A stretch of 10,955 nt of DNA, taken from contig QKYT01000935.1 in the NCBI GenBank assembly GCA_003550305.1, forward strand, positions 10,647 to 21,601, written 5' to 3'. This DNA comes from Glomus cerebriforme (Eukaryota; Glomeromycota; Glomeromycetes; Glomerales; Glomeraceae). The first letter of the stretch is position 1. Every line of letters begins with the position of its first letter. The notes below the pieces were generated by a model that was given only the letters and a program-made list of their open reading frames with translations, was not told the origin of the DNA and did not search any database. Both the position numbers and the translations under genes were made by a program. Of this stretch, positions 1 through 8,509 are shown piece after piece.

Positions 1-326
1 TTTTTTTTAATAAATAAAAATTTTTTTAAATTTTGTGAATTGTTTCGACCGGATAATCTAATGGATAACTCGTACTACTCTACAGTCATGTAAAACAATT
101 GCTATCAATTGTAGCATAATTTATTTATTTAGACAAAAAAAACTACCAGAAATGAAAACGATTTATTTTACTTTATTTTCTTATAAATAAATTCCTTCTA
201 TCATCAAAAGAAATTTGATAATAAAGTGAATAGATTAATATTAAAATATTGTATTTAAGAAACGTGTTTTACAAAATGAGTTGTAAGAACCTGCATTTCC
301 GATAATCTTATTTTATTAAATGATTC
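1..326. other. AT-rich non-coding stretch
   Basis: No supportable gene was found here. The sequence is A/T tracts with a small perfect inverted repeat, ACAATTG-CTAT-CAATTGT, near 95-112. No kinase-domain exon can be read ahead of the kinase-tail fragment that follows, and a TGA at 321-323 closes that frame immediately upstream. Confidence 0.6.
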
Positions 327-677
327 ATGTATGCAAAAGATGATATTAATATTTATACAAAACAATATCAAGAACTTATAAAGATTTCATATAATTTTAT
401 TGATGAATCAGCGATAATAACATTACTTGAAACACATCCTCAAGCAATATACACTAGCCAGCGTCTCAATTTACCAAATTTACCAGAACCTGTGAATTGC
501 CAAAATCAAGAAGAATTTGTATTTTCAAGAAGCATTATACGAGTACAATCAGGTAAATCTATTATGATAAATTAATTGTTTAGATTAATATAAAANTAAT
601 AAATATTTTCTTTATTTAAATATATAGAAGAAATTCATACCCTTCGTTCTGATGAATGTTTANAATGTGCAATTTGA
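327..677 (+). pseudogene. orphan C-terminal tail of a TKL-like kinase
   Basis: The reading frame from 327 encodes only the region that follows the kinase fold in the two full kinases of this window. It has a charged helical stretch (IYTKQYQELIK), then THPQAIYTSQRLNLPNLPEP. A GT..AG intron fits at 553-627. It interrupts the Gly codon in phase 1 after QSG, the same position and phase as the tail introns of both full-length paralogs. The next exon (628-677) adds EEIHTLRSDECL and then CAI before a TGA, and includes an N at 663; it does not match the usual paralog ending. No glycine loop, HRD or DFG region lies upstream inside the window, so I read it as a 5'-truncated relic. It could instead be the last exons of a gene starting beyond the left edge, with a weak AG acceptor near 335. 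Expression and function are unknown. Confidence 0.7.
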
Positions 678-790
678 TGATTGAAAGAAAATTTTATTTT
701 TTAACAAATAGAAATTTGAAATCTTAAACCGATGATCAAAAGCAATTAATGGAATTTATAGAAATTTTTATTTGGGTTTTTATTTTCTGT

Positions 791-1032
791 GCACCCGCAC
801 AGAGTGCACCGTGTGATATATAATGGTGACAAATAGGGTTTTCACNCCAAAAAAAANNTAAGTNCAAAAAATAAGCGGTAAAAATTAAACACGGTGGGCG
901 TGACACAGGGTGACACCTAACCCTAACCCTAACCTAACATAACTCTAACCTAACCCTAACCTAACACTAACCTAACACTAACCTAACACTAACCTAACCC
1001 TAACTCCGCTGGGGTGCATTCTGTGCGGGGTG
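791..1032. mobile_element. short inverted-repeat-bounded (MITE-like) element
   Basis: Near-identical inverted ends bound about 240 bases. The left end, CACCC-GCACAGAGTGCACC (792-810), matches the reverse complement of the right end (1013-1032), CACCCCGCACAGAATGCACC, with one gap and one mismatch. A second, inner pair is CACCGTGT (807-814) and ACACGGTG (890-897). The left end can also fold on itself (TCTGTGC-ACCC-GCACAGA). The interior has no ORF; it holds several N bases and, on its right side, a telomere-type repeat array. No convincing target-site duplication is visible. The best reading is a non-autonomous DNA transposon or foldback element of unknown superfamily. Confidence 0.55.
916..1004. 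repeat. interstitial degenerate telomere-type array (CCCTAA/CCTAA)
   Basis: About 89 bases of tandem CCCTAA and CCTAA units. In the right half they settle into an 11-base period CCTAACACTAA, seen about three times, ending in CCTAACCCTAAC. The reverse complement is TTAGGG-like, the common fungal telomere unit. The array lies inside the inverted-repeat-bounded element, with unique sequence on both sides, so it is not a chromosome end as assembled here. It may be transposon subterminal sequence rather than former telomere. Confidence 0.8.
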
Positions 1033-1215
1033 AGTAAAATACAAATTCCCTTTTTATTTTTATAATATTTATTTGAAGGAGTTAGACTGGCATTAGTATA
1101 TTTTATACCAAATTTTGGATTCAATAAATTTAATTATTTAGTTTCTTTATTAAATGGAGAAATGAGTTATACACAAAACTTACACAGATGTATACTTAAT
1201 ATTCTTCTACAGAAA

Positions 1216-2985
1216 TTTATCTTTAACAAGAACACAAAATAATAATAGTGAAGGAAATAAACCTGTTGAATTATTTTTAAAATTACATTTAGGTGATTTA
1301 CCTGATAAATTTAAATGAAAACTTCCAATTGATTATAAAAAGGCTATAACTGATTATCTTAAAGAAATTGGAAAGGTATATATATATATTAAAATATTAT
1401 TTCTTAATACAATTTTAAAATTTTTAATATTTTATGTATAATGTAAATCTTTAAAGGTAATCAAAGAAACTGTTGCAACTCGTTGGCCAAAAATTGATTA
1501 TTTTGAAAATGTTCTTTTGGTTATTACCGTTCCCGCTAAATTTTCTGAAAATCAAAAGCAATTATGAGAACGTGTGCATTTGATGCAGAATTAATTAATG
1601 AAAATGCTCAACAAATTTACAATTTACTACAGAACGTAAGATCCTTCAAAGTTTATATTTTATACTTCTTTAGATTTCTAATTTTATGATATTTATATCT
1701 AGCTGAGGCCGCTGTGGTATATTGCATGGATAATCTTAAAGGACAGAATTTTACACAACCAGGAAATATGTATTTTTGAACTTTTTTTTGGTTGATAAAT
1801 GTATAATTAATTTTTAATTTTCTAATTTATATGTCAGCTAATTTCACGATTGTTGACTGCGGTGATACAGTAGATTTGACAACTCATAAATTACTAAACG
1901 ATGAACAATTGGGTGAAATAACTGAAAGAGCTGGTGATTTTTGTGGAAGTATTTTTATTGATGCAGGATTTATGATTATTTACGAAGAATACTTGGAGAT
2001 GAACCTACAGTATAGATTTACTTAGAGATAATAATTATGGACAAATGCAATATTTAGTACAACAATTTTGTAAAATTTGGTAAAATTCCTTTTACAGGAG
2101 ATGATACAGAATTTTTATATAAATTAGATATTCAAGATACAATTCTAATATTAAAACAATATATTACTAATATATTACTGAATGGGTAATTGAAATTGAT
2201 TTTGAAAGTATGAAATCAATATTTGAATCTGTAATTCAAACAATTCTTTGCTTGATAAAAGATCAACTAGATAATATTTAAGAAACTTGTTCTGCAATGT
2301 TTTTGGTTGGAGGTTTTAGTGAATCAAAATATTTACAAAAAAGAATCATGAAGAATTTAGTCATCGTGTAGAAACTATTTCAGTTCCTACTCAACCTATG
2401 GCAGCAATTGCACGTGGAACTGCAATTTATGGATTATCTACAAAATCTGATGATTTGAATAATTTAGATGATAATATGAAATGTATTATTTCTTCAAGAG
2501 TTCTTAAATATACTTATGGAATCAAATATGCACCTGAATGGATATGTTCTATTCTCATTTATAATATTATTTAATTAACATTTTAATAAATTCTTTATAT
2601 TTATTTATCTATTTAGAAAAATGGAGATCCAATAAATAGAAAAATCCTTAATGATCATATTTTAAAATTTGATTGTTTGCTAAACGTGGTACTAAAGTGA
2701 ATATAAATCAAGAAGTTACAAGATCTTACAAACCAACTGATCATAATCAAACGTGTGGGATCATTAGTATATATTATACTCAATCAAGAGTATGAAGGGA
2801 AATATTGTGATGATCCTGATATGAATCATTTAGGGGACCTTCTTGTTGATCTTCCTGGTGCGGGCCTTGATAGAAGTATAACATTTGGAATAGTTTTTGG
2901 AAAAATGGAAATTATTGCCACATCGAGGGACGAACAAACTGGTAAAAGTTATAAAGCTACTTTTAAATTTAACTTGGATGATTAA
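1216..2985 (+). pseudogene. decayed Hsp70-like ATPase pseudogene
   Basis: Read across frames, the segment gives a nearly continuous Hsp70-like protein: KPVELFLKLHLGDLPD, LPIDYKKAITDYLKEIGK, KETVATRWPKIDYFENVLLV, RTCAFDAELINE, TTEPEAA, IVDCG..TVDLTT, LNDEQLGEITERAGDFCG, FLVGGFSESKYLQK, PTQPMAAIARGTAIYG, GAGLDRSITFGIVFGK and the end FKFNLDD (stop 2983-2985). Intron relics fit at 1376-1456, 1636-1702, about 1770-1837 and 2542-2616. Damage includes an in-frame TGA at 1316, a lost base near 1552, further shifts near 1612, 1970 and 2345, an in-frame TAA at 2279 in place of Gln, and a splice donor reading ATATGT instead of GTATGT at 2542. The GGGT phosphate-binding motif is reduced to CGDT. The N-terminal ATPase start with DFGTT is absent. 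Intact relatives are expanded Hsp70-like proteins of mycorrhizal fungi, of unknown client or role. The short open pieces at 1831-2025 and 2755-2985 are remnants of this gene, not separate genes. Confidence 0.9.
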
Positions 2986-3343
2986 AAAATATATATACAC
3001 CCAAAATTCCAAGATTCTATTAAACTAATTTGTGAATTAAATTTTTTTCAAATCATGAATAATAATAATAATACTGGGATACAAGATAATACTAACCAAT
3101 TATGCTTAGTATTAAAAATTTTACAATAATTAAAGTTTTATTCCTAAGAGATCTACCATGTCTCTTCATTGTTCAATTTCTATTTTATTTTATTTTATTT
3201 TATTTTAATTTTAATTATTATACAGCTTTACTAGTATAGCTTTATATAACGTTAAGCCTTTGTTAATACAATATAATAATTATATAACATTCCTATATAA
3301 CCTATTTCATACTACTATATTCTATTAATTAAAGTTCTAAATC
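2986..3343. other. non-coding spacer after the Hsp70 relic
   Basis: AT-rich sequence between the pseudogene stop and the foldback element. It contains no ORF worth calling. The only distinct feature is the TTTTA microsatellite. Confidence 0.6.
3181..3207. repeat. TTTTA microsatellite
   Basis: About five tandem TATTT/TTTTA units run into TTTTAATTTTAATTATTA. A simple-sequence repeat with no other signal. Confidence 0.8.
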
Positions 3344-3576
3344 GTTGTAGACCAAACACTACCATGTCCCAAATCAAACTTGGGAAAACCTTATATCCGA
3401 AACTTGACCATGTCCCAAACTAACCCAGTCTTAAATGGTAGTTTGAGACGTCTTAAACATTTAAAATTTACTAGTTTTGTTTGGGATATGGTCAAATTTC
3501 GGACATAGGATTGTCCCAAGTTTGATTTGGGATATCCCAAGTCGGATTCGGGACATGGTTACGTTTGGGCTACAAC
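3344..3576. mobile_element. foldback / MITE-like palindromic element
   Basis: The 233-base segment is a long imperfect palindrome. The left arm begins GTTGTAGaCCAAAC and continues with ACCATGTCCCA, AATCAAACTTGGGA, TATCCGAAACTTGACCATG and TCCCAAAC. The reverse complement of the right arm gives the same blocks in the same order, beginning GTTGTAGcCCAAAC. The arms are roughly 80-100 bases each, and the right arm carries an extra unit of about 21 bases (TCCCAAGTCGGATTCGGGA next to TCCCAAGTTTGATTTGGGA). It is more GC-rich than its surroundings and has no ORF. This is the architecture of a non-autonomous terminal-inverted-repeat or foldback transposon. No clear target-site duplication is seen, so the superfamily is open. 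Confidence 0.75.
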
Positions 3577-4059
3577 AGTGCCAAAATTTAAATATATGAA
3601 CTTAATAAGATTTTATAGTATAATCTGTAAAGGTAATTAGAATATATAATTAGAACCATTCTATTATTCAAAAAAAAAAAATTCAAAACTCTGTGTGAAA
3701 CTGTTAATTGAATTGACAGAAATTTTTTTTTTTTAAGGTATAAACGTCAGAATAAAATTATTATAATTCAAAAAAAATATACATAGTCATATTGTGTAAA
3801 AATTTCTAAGTTTATGTATCTAGAGAATAATAAATTAAACTCATTATTTGTTCAACAAAAATATGTTAAATATGATCTTTAAGAATTATTATTGGTTATT
3901 TTCTTTTTATAAAAAAAAGTTTGATCAAACTTTACTAGTCCATTTATGGCAATTAATCATAAAAATAAATAAATAAATAAATTTTATTTCGAGTTTCATA
4001 TGAAATAATTATAATTTTGAAAAAAAAAATTTCAAATTAAAAATCGATAATTCTATTTA
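3577..4059. other. AT-rich spacer, 3' side of the minus-strand kinase
   Basis: Homopolymer A/T runs and an AAATAAATAAATAAAT tract near 3965. No ORF, RNA gene or repeat of note was found. It presumably contains the 3' untranslated region and polyadenylation site of the minus-strand kinase. Confidence 0.5.
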
Positions 4060-5727
4060 CTAAATTTTTTCCTTGATTTTAGAATCTAAAAAAAAAATGG
4101 ATTATAATATTAAAAATAATTATGTAAGCATAAACAAAGTTTAATAATACATTAGTAAAAAAAAATTTACCATCGTTAATTTTCAATTGAGAAATATCAA
4201 TTTGTAGATTTTCTATCAAATAAAATAAAAATTATTAGATTTTTTTAAAATATTTTTCAAACAAATGAAAATTTATTTACCCGAATATTCAGTACTTATA
4301 ATATTATCATAATGTTTATAATAATCATCTGAATTTTTTGGTTCAGGAAGATTGTTAAAATTAATTAGTCTGCTTGTATAAATAGCTTCGGAATGTGTTT
4401 CATATGATAAATTAATAGATGGAACATTAGTTTGTAATTTATTATTGATTTCATCTGCTTCTTTAATTTGTTTAAATATTTCTGTTTCTTCTGTTCCTTT
4501 TTTAAGTTCATCACGCCATTGAATTAAAATATCTTCAATTTCTTTTGCTGATGGACGATTTAATTGATTTGCATCTAAGCACCTTTTAATTAAATGTACA
4601 ATCAATTGAGGTACTTTAATATCAAACCTTGGTCTAAGTCCTTTGCAAATTTTTAATGCTAAATTTTGATTATGGCATACATCATGATAAGGAGGTAAAC
4701 CAGAAAATACTTCATACATAATGATACCAAAACTATAAATATCAGCAGCTTTGGTATAATTTTGACCTCTTAAAATTTCAGGAGCAATATAAGGTAAAAC
4801 GCCATATGTACTATTTTTTGTATTTTCTGTTGCAATATAATCTGCTGGTTTACATAATCCCATATCAGTTATAAAAGCTCTAGAATTATGAAGTATATTG
4901 CCAATATGTAAATCTCGATGAATTAGCTCATTTGCATGAATTTTATTAAGCCCAAGTGCAATATCACATAAATTATAAATTTTATTTAACCAACTTAATT
5001 TAACATTTGTATCTAAATAATTTCGTAAACTTCCATTCTCTGCATATTGTAAAACCATCATATAATTTTTTGTATCTGGATCTTGAGTTATTCCATAAAG
5101 TTCAATAATAAAACTACCTAAAATTTTATGATGAGAATCTAAATTGTACATTTTATAAAAAATAAATTAGTAAAAATCATACTTCAAAAATTCATTAAAT
5201 GGTAAATTAATTTATACCTCATTGATAAATTCTGATGTAACATTTTTTGAATTATTTAAACTTATTAGAGCTACAAAATAATTTGGACGTTTTCGTTTCC
5301 AATTTTGATTTTCATTATCCCAATTAAATATAAATCCATCAATCCATTTTGCTCTATACACTTTGCCAAACCCGCCTTTTGCAATATATTCAATATTATA
5401 AAATCTATCATAAGGTATCCATTCTAATACATTCCAATAAGTTGCTGATAGCTGAATATGTTGAATAAATTTGTCAATATCATCATTACCACTACTCCAA
5501 TTTTTAAAATCTTGTTGAAATCGTTTTGCGTTACATGGGTTACACCAATTATGATAGGTTTTAGGTTGTTTGCATTCTTCACATAAACCAAATCTTTTAT
5601 AACGTTTTTTTAATTTTTCATTTAATATTAGTTTATTAATTAATAAATTTTGTTCTTCAGTTAACAAACGATGGTTAAAATCTTTTATTTGTTCAAATAC
5701 ATCGTCACTGAGATATTTTTGCTCCAT
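4060..5727 (-). CDS. TKL-like protein kinase, four exons, catalytic Lys replaced by Ile
   Basis: A member of the expanded kinase family of mycorrhizal fungi, presumably an intracellular Ser/Thr or Tyr-like kinase; its substrate is unknown. Proposed exons are 5727-5218, 5138-4281, 4212-4171 and 4085-4060. Exon 1 encodes a CEEC..WCNPC segment (Cys 49, 52, 62, 65) that could bind zinc, then NWSSGN, YDRFYNIEYIAKGGFGKVYRAKW (glycine loop near 118-121) and VALISLNNS. The paralog reads VALKSLNNS there, so beta-3 Lys is Ile155. Exon 2 carries HRDLHIGN, TDMG (DFG position), IAPE, DIYSFG and the AIYTSRLINF tail. The last exons give ENLQIDISQLKIN and then DDSKIKEKI. The ATG is chosen because a 28-base block shared with the paralog abuts it. 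Donor GAG|GTATAA is phase 0, but acceptor TTTAG at 5139 opens exon 2 one base out of frame, so one base appears lost. With that base the protein would be about 478 residues. Pseudokinase, damaged allele and assembly error are all possible. Confidence 0.85.
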
Positions 5728-5755
5728 GATGTTACAAAATTAGGATATTTGACAG
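5728..5755 (-). promoter_or_regulatory. conserved block immediately 5' of the minus-strand kinase ATG
   Basis: Read on the minus strand: CTGT, then CAAATATCCTAA, then TTTTGTAAC, then three bases before the ATG. The same order and the same three-base gap to the ATG occur before the plus-strand paralog. It may be a 5' untranslated or core promoter element, or simply ancestral sequence retained after duplication. Confidence 0.55.
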
Positions 5756-6781
5756 AAACAATACAATTATTTAAGATTATAGTATAAAATAGAAAAAAAA
5801 AATTTTTTTAAAAAAAAAAGAAATTCTTATTTTACTCTGGCAAAATTTTGTGTATCATTTTACAGTATTCAGTGTAACTTTCAAAATCATACAGCTGCGT
5901 TACGCTAACCTTATCTGTTTTTGTTATCATTCACATGGTTTTAACATGAAGATCATGTGTTTGATTAAATTATCTTTTTTTCTTTATTGAACGATTATTC
6001 AAATTGAATATTAATTGAGTTGTATATCAACATAAATTATATTGGCTAACTAAAATGTTCAAAATTATATTTAAAATCATGTCAGAGGATAAAAAAAAAA
6101 ATAGCATAAATAAGAAAAAAATTGTGGCCTGCTGCAGCTGATCCGAGTCTAAATTTATTATTTTCTAGATTCATAAACTTAGAACTAAAACTTACTACAT
6201 ATATAATTTTATTTCGACGTTAAAAATATTAAAATTCAAAATAATTTCTACCAATTCATTCGACAGTTTGACAGAATTTTGAATTTTTTTTTGAATAATA
6301 GACTGGATCCAACTACATATTCTACATTTAAAAATTTCGGCACTATTTGGCTAGAGTTATCGCTGATTTCAATTTTGATTCATGACGCAATAATTTTTTT
6401 ATAAAAAGTATATCTTAAGAATTACCATAAAAAAAATAAAATAAAATAATGAAAATTATTTTTATAATTGATATAAAATTAATTCTGTGCATCGTCAAAA
6501 AAAATAAAATCAAATAAAATGAATTCAAAAAAAAAAAATTCAATTATCGACTTCCTAGTTTATAAATCAATTTTGTATAATCTATTAAATTATTCAGCTA
6601 ATCAAATGTTAAATCAATTTTTGAAAAAAAAGTTAACTATTTAGAAAAAATTATAATATATATATTTTTTGTCATACCGTATTGCTTCAAATTATTTAAG
6701 TTACACAAAGTTATTTATAATGACACTTTTTAATTAACATGGTTCATAATATTATTAACGAAAAACATATCAATATGGTAG
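5756..6781. other. AT-rich intergenic region between divergent kinases (left part)
   Basis: No gene is supportable. It holds poly-A/T tracts and, at 6134-6316, a possible small element. Its left end GCAGCTG-ATCCGAGTCTA pairs with the reverse complement of 6299-6316, GTAGTTGGATCC-AGTCTA, about 15 of 19 aligned positions, enclosing about 183 bases without an ORF. There is also a CACATG..CATGTG pair near 5932-5960. Confidence 0.4.
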
Positions 6782-7014
6782 ATAATAAACTTTTTACAGA
6801 ACACAGAAGGACTATTAAGAAAGTGGCTTGAAGATGGGACACTATACAAAGAGCATGATGAAAGTTTAGGTATTTATTATCATTTTACTAGCAAGTTAAA
6901 ACATTGCAAAAACTTCAATATCAAACTTCTCTAGCATACTTTGAATATAGAATGATGGATCAGCTGGATGATGATCAGTTGGTAAACCGTAAACTGATTA
7001 AAAGTTTTACTTGA
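6782..7014 (+). other. coding-like island, possible gene-fragment exons
   Basis: This stretch is less A/T-monotonous than its surroundings and reads like exon debris. A good acceptor (TTTTTACAG, ending 6799) precedes an open frame with the residues NTEGLLRKWLEDGTLYKEHD and then ESL. A possible donor AG|GTATTT lies at 6870. The frame stops with TAG at 6932. A second open piece, 6934-7014, reads AYFEYRMMDQLDDDQLVNRK and ends in TGA. I do not recognise the protein and find no initiator or continuous gene. It may be an untranslated exon, a degraded gene or a transposon relic. Confidence 0.25.
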
Positions 7015-7745
7015 TTAATAAAGCTGAATTCATTTTTCATAGTGTATAGAATTATATTTTTTACATCATAAATATTTTCAACTTCTGCGTTAAAAGTACT
7101 CTTATTTGAATCTATTGCAGTGATCTAAACTCGTCTAAAAAGTAAGATTGGCTTCGTCACACGATCAATCTGCGAGAATAATCGATTAAAAAAATTCTCA
7201 AAGAAAATCGCATATTCACTATCAATAGTGGATAATATTTCAAAATAATGACACAAATTTTATGAGGAAAAAAAAATACTGATGAGAATCTGCATTTCTC
7301 TTTTTTAATATTTTTTAGTCTAATTTTCTTTTTCTATTAATAAATACTATCTAAATTAATTATCTTAAATAATTTTTTGAATAGATTAATATTAAATTTT
7401 AATTTATTTATTGACAGAAGTGGAGGACATATTTATAATAAAAATTTTTATTTCTGTTAGCTTATTCCACTCTGCAGAATATTCAATTAGTCCTATCTAA
7501 ACTAATATAATTCTTTTTCCATTTATAAAATATTTGTATTTTAAAAATCACATAACGGTGATTATATTTACAATAAATAGACAAATCATTGATTAACAAC
7601 TAAATGATAACTTTTGCAAAGAAGTGTTCCATAAAAAATTATGGCTTATAATCAACGATTAATGTTGTTTTATTTTTATTTTTATTTGTGATGTAGGATA
7701 ACTAAACCCAAATCATACGGATAATCAACGTTCTGGGAAAGTAGT

Positions 7746-7755
7746 ATCACGTGAT
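7746..7755. promoter_or_regulatory. E-box-type palindrome ATCACGTGAT, copy 1
   Basis: A perfect 10-base palindrome with a CACGTG core, the known target class of bHLH factors in fungi. The wider GTAGTATCACGTGAT (7741-7755) is repeated in inverted orientation at 8335-8349 with one mismatch, so the pair could also be short terminal inverted repeats of an element of about 610 bases. Binding is not shown. Confidence 0.3.
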
Positions 7756-7770
7756 CATAGCAAAATAATT

Positions 7771-7780
7771 GTCAGCTGAC
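7771..7780. promoter_or_regulatory. palindrome GTCAGCTGAC
   Basis: A perfect 10-base palindrome with a CAGCTG (E-box type) core, 15 bases after the CACGTG palindrome. Both lie in the least AT-rich patch of the spacer. The regulatory role is inference only. Confidence 0.25.
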
Positions 7781-8334
7781 CCAAATTTAGACAGCTAACT
7801 CTGGTCAAATTATAGTGCCGCCAGAATTAAAAAGTCTGTGTGATAAACTTTAGGATGTAACATGTAATGACACCATCCTTTTATAATAATGTATAGTAAA
7901 ATGTATGTATTTATCCATTTAACAAATTAAAAATAATACGACGATTTATCACCAATTCACAATTATAGTTTTATTATTATAAATAATTGAAGGAATTAAT
8001 GTCTGATCGCAAAATTAACATTTTTATTTCATTCATCATATTTATGTATGATTTACTATATCTGAATTCTAAAAAATTAATTTGCATGGTATAGTCTTTT
8101 ATTTTTTAACTTCGTGTATGTAATGAATGCGGTGAATGATTAAGTAATCCTTCGATAAATATATTAAAATTATAGTATCGTTAGTTTCATGAAAGCTTTT
8201 GGGTAAAGATCTACTACTTTGACATCATTGTTTAATTATTAGTTATGTCATATGCAGTAAATATTTTTTTGAATTTTATATTCAGTAGCCTTAAATAATA
8301 ATAATCATCGTTTTCATTTATTCCTTATAAAGAA

Positions 8335-8344
8335 ATCACGTGAT
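8335..8344. promoter_or_regulatory. E-box-type palindrome ATCACGTGAT, copy 2
   Basis: The second identical 10-base palindrome, 166 bases upstream of the plus-strand kinase ATG. The distance suits a promoter-proximal bHLH site, but no binding evidence exists in the sequence itself. Confidence 0.3.
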
Positions 8345-8481
8345 ACCACCTGAATTCTGTAAATAAGAATTCTCCGTATGAATGAAAATGTCCACATTTT
8401 AAATGTTTTTTTTTTAACACCTTAAAATTTTCTAATATTAAACATTAAAAAACTTTAAAATCATTGTATTATCTAGCTCCC

Positions 8482-8509
8482 CTGTTCAAATATCCTAACT
8501 TGTAACGTT
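8482..8509 (+). promoter_or_regulatory. conserved block immediately 5' of the plus-strand kinase ATG
   Basis: CTGTT, CAAATATCCTAA, CTTGTAAC and three bases lead directly into the ATG at 8510. The same blocks precede the minus-strand paralog with only single-base insertions and substitutions. It supports both start codons and may be a 5' untranslated or promoter element. Confidence 0.55.

Larger units (their letters stand above)
7015..8481. other. AT-rich intergenic region upstream of the plus-strand kinase
   Basis: No ORF or RNA gene is supportable. The only distinct part is a less AT-rich patch at about 7730-7830 with two perfect 10-base palindromes; a further copy of one of them lies near 8335. 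Confidence 0.5.

Noticed and set aside
678..790. Weak resemblance to a kinase N-terminal segment (CxxC..LKENF) after the orphan tail
   Set aside because: It needs two in-frame stops and an ambiguous base, and the resemblance covers only a handful of residues.
916..1004. A true chromosome end
   Set aside because: Unique sequence and coding relics lie on both sides and the units are degenerate, so the array is interstitial in this assembly.
1073..1215. Open frame LFEGVRLALVYFIPNFGFN.. just ahead of the Hsp70 relic
   Set aside because: It lacks an early Met, shows no match to the missing Hsp70 N-terminus and no domain I recognise. It ends near a good acceptor (TTCTTCTACAG, 1215), so it could be intron or flank; it is too weak to call as a gene.
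2830..3012. 60-codon open frame on the minus strand
   Set aside because: It is antisense to the best-preserved end of the Hsp70-like relic, whose protein similarity is on the plus strand.
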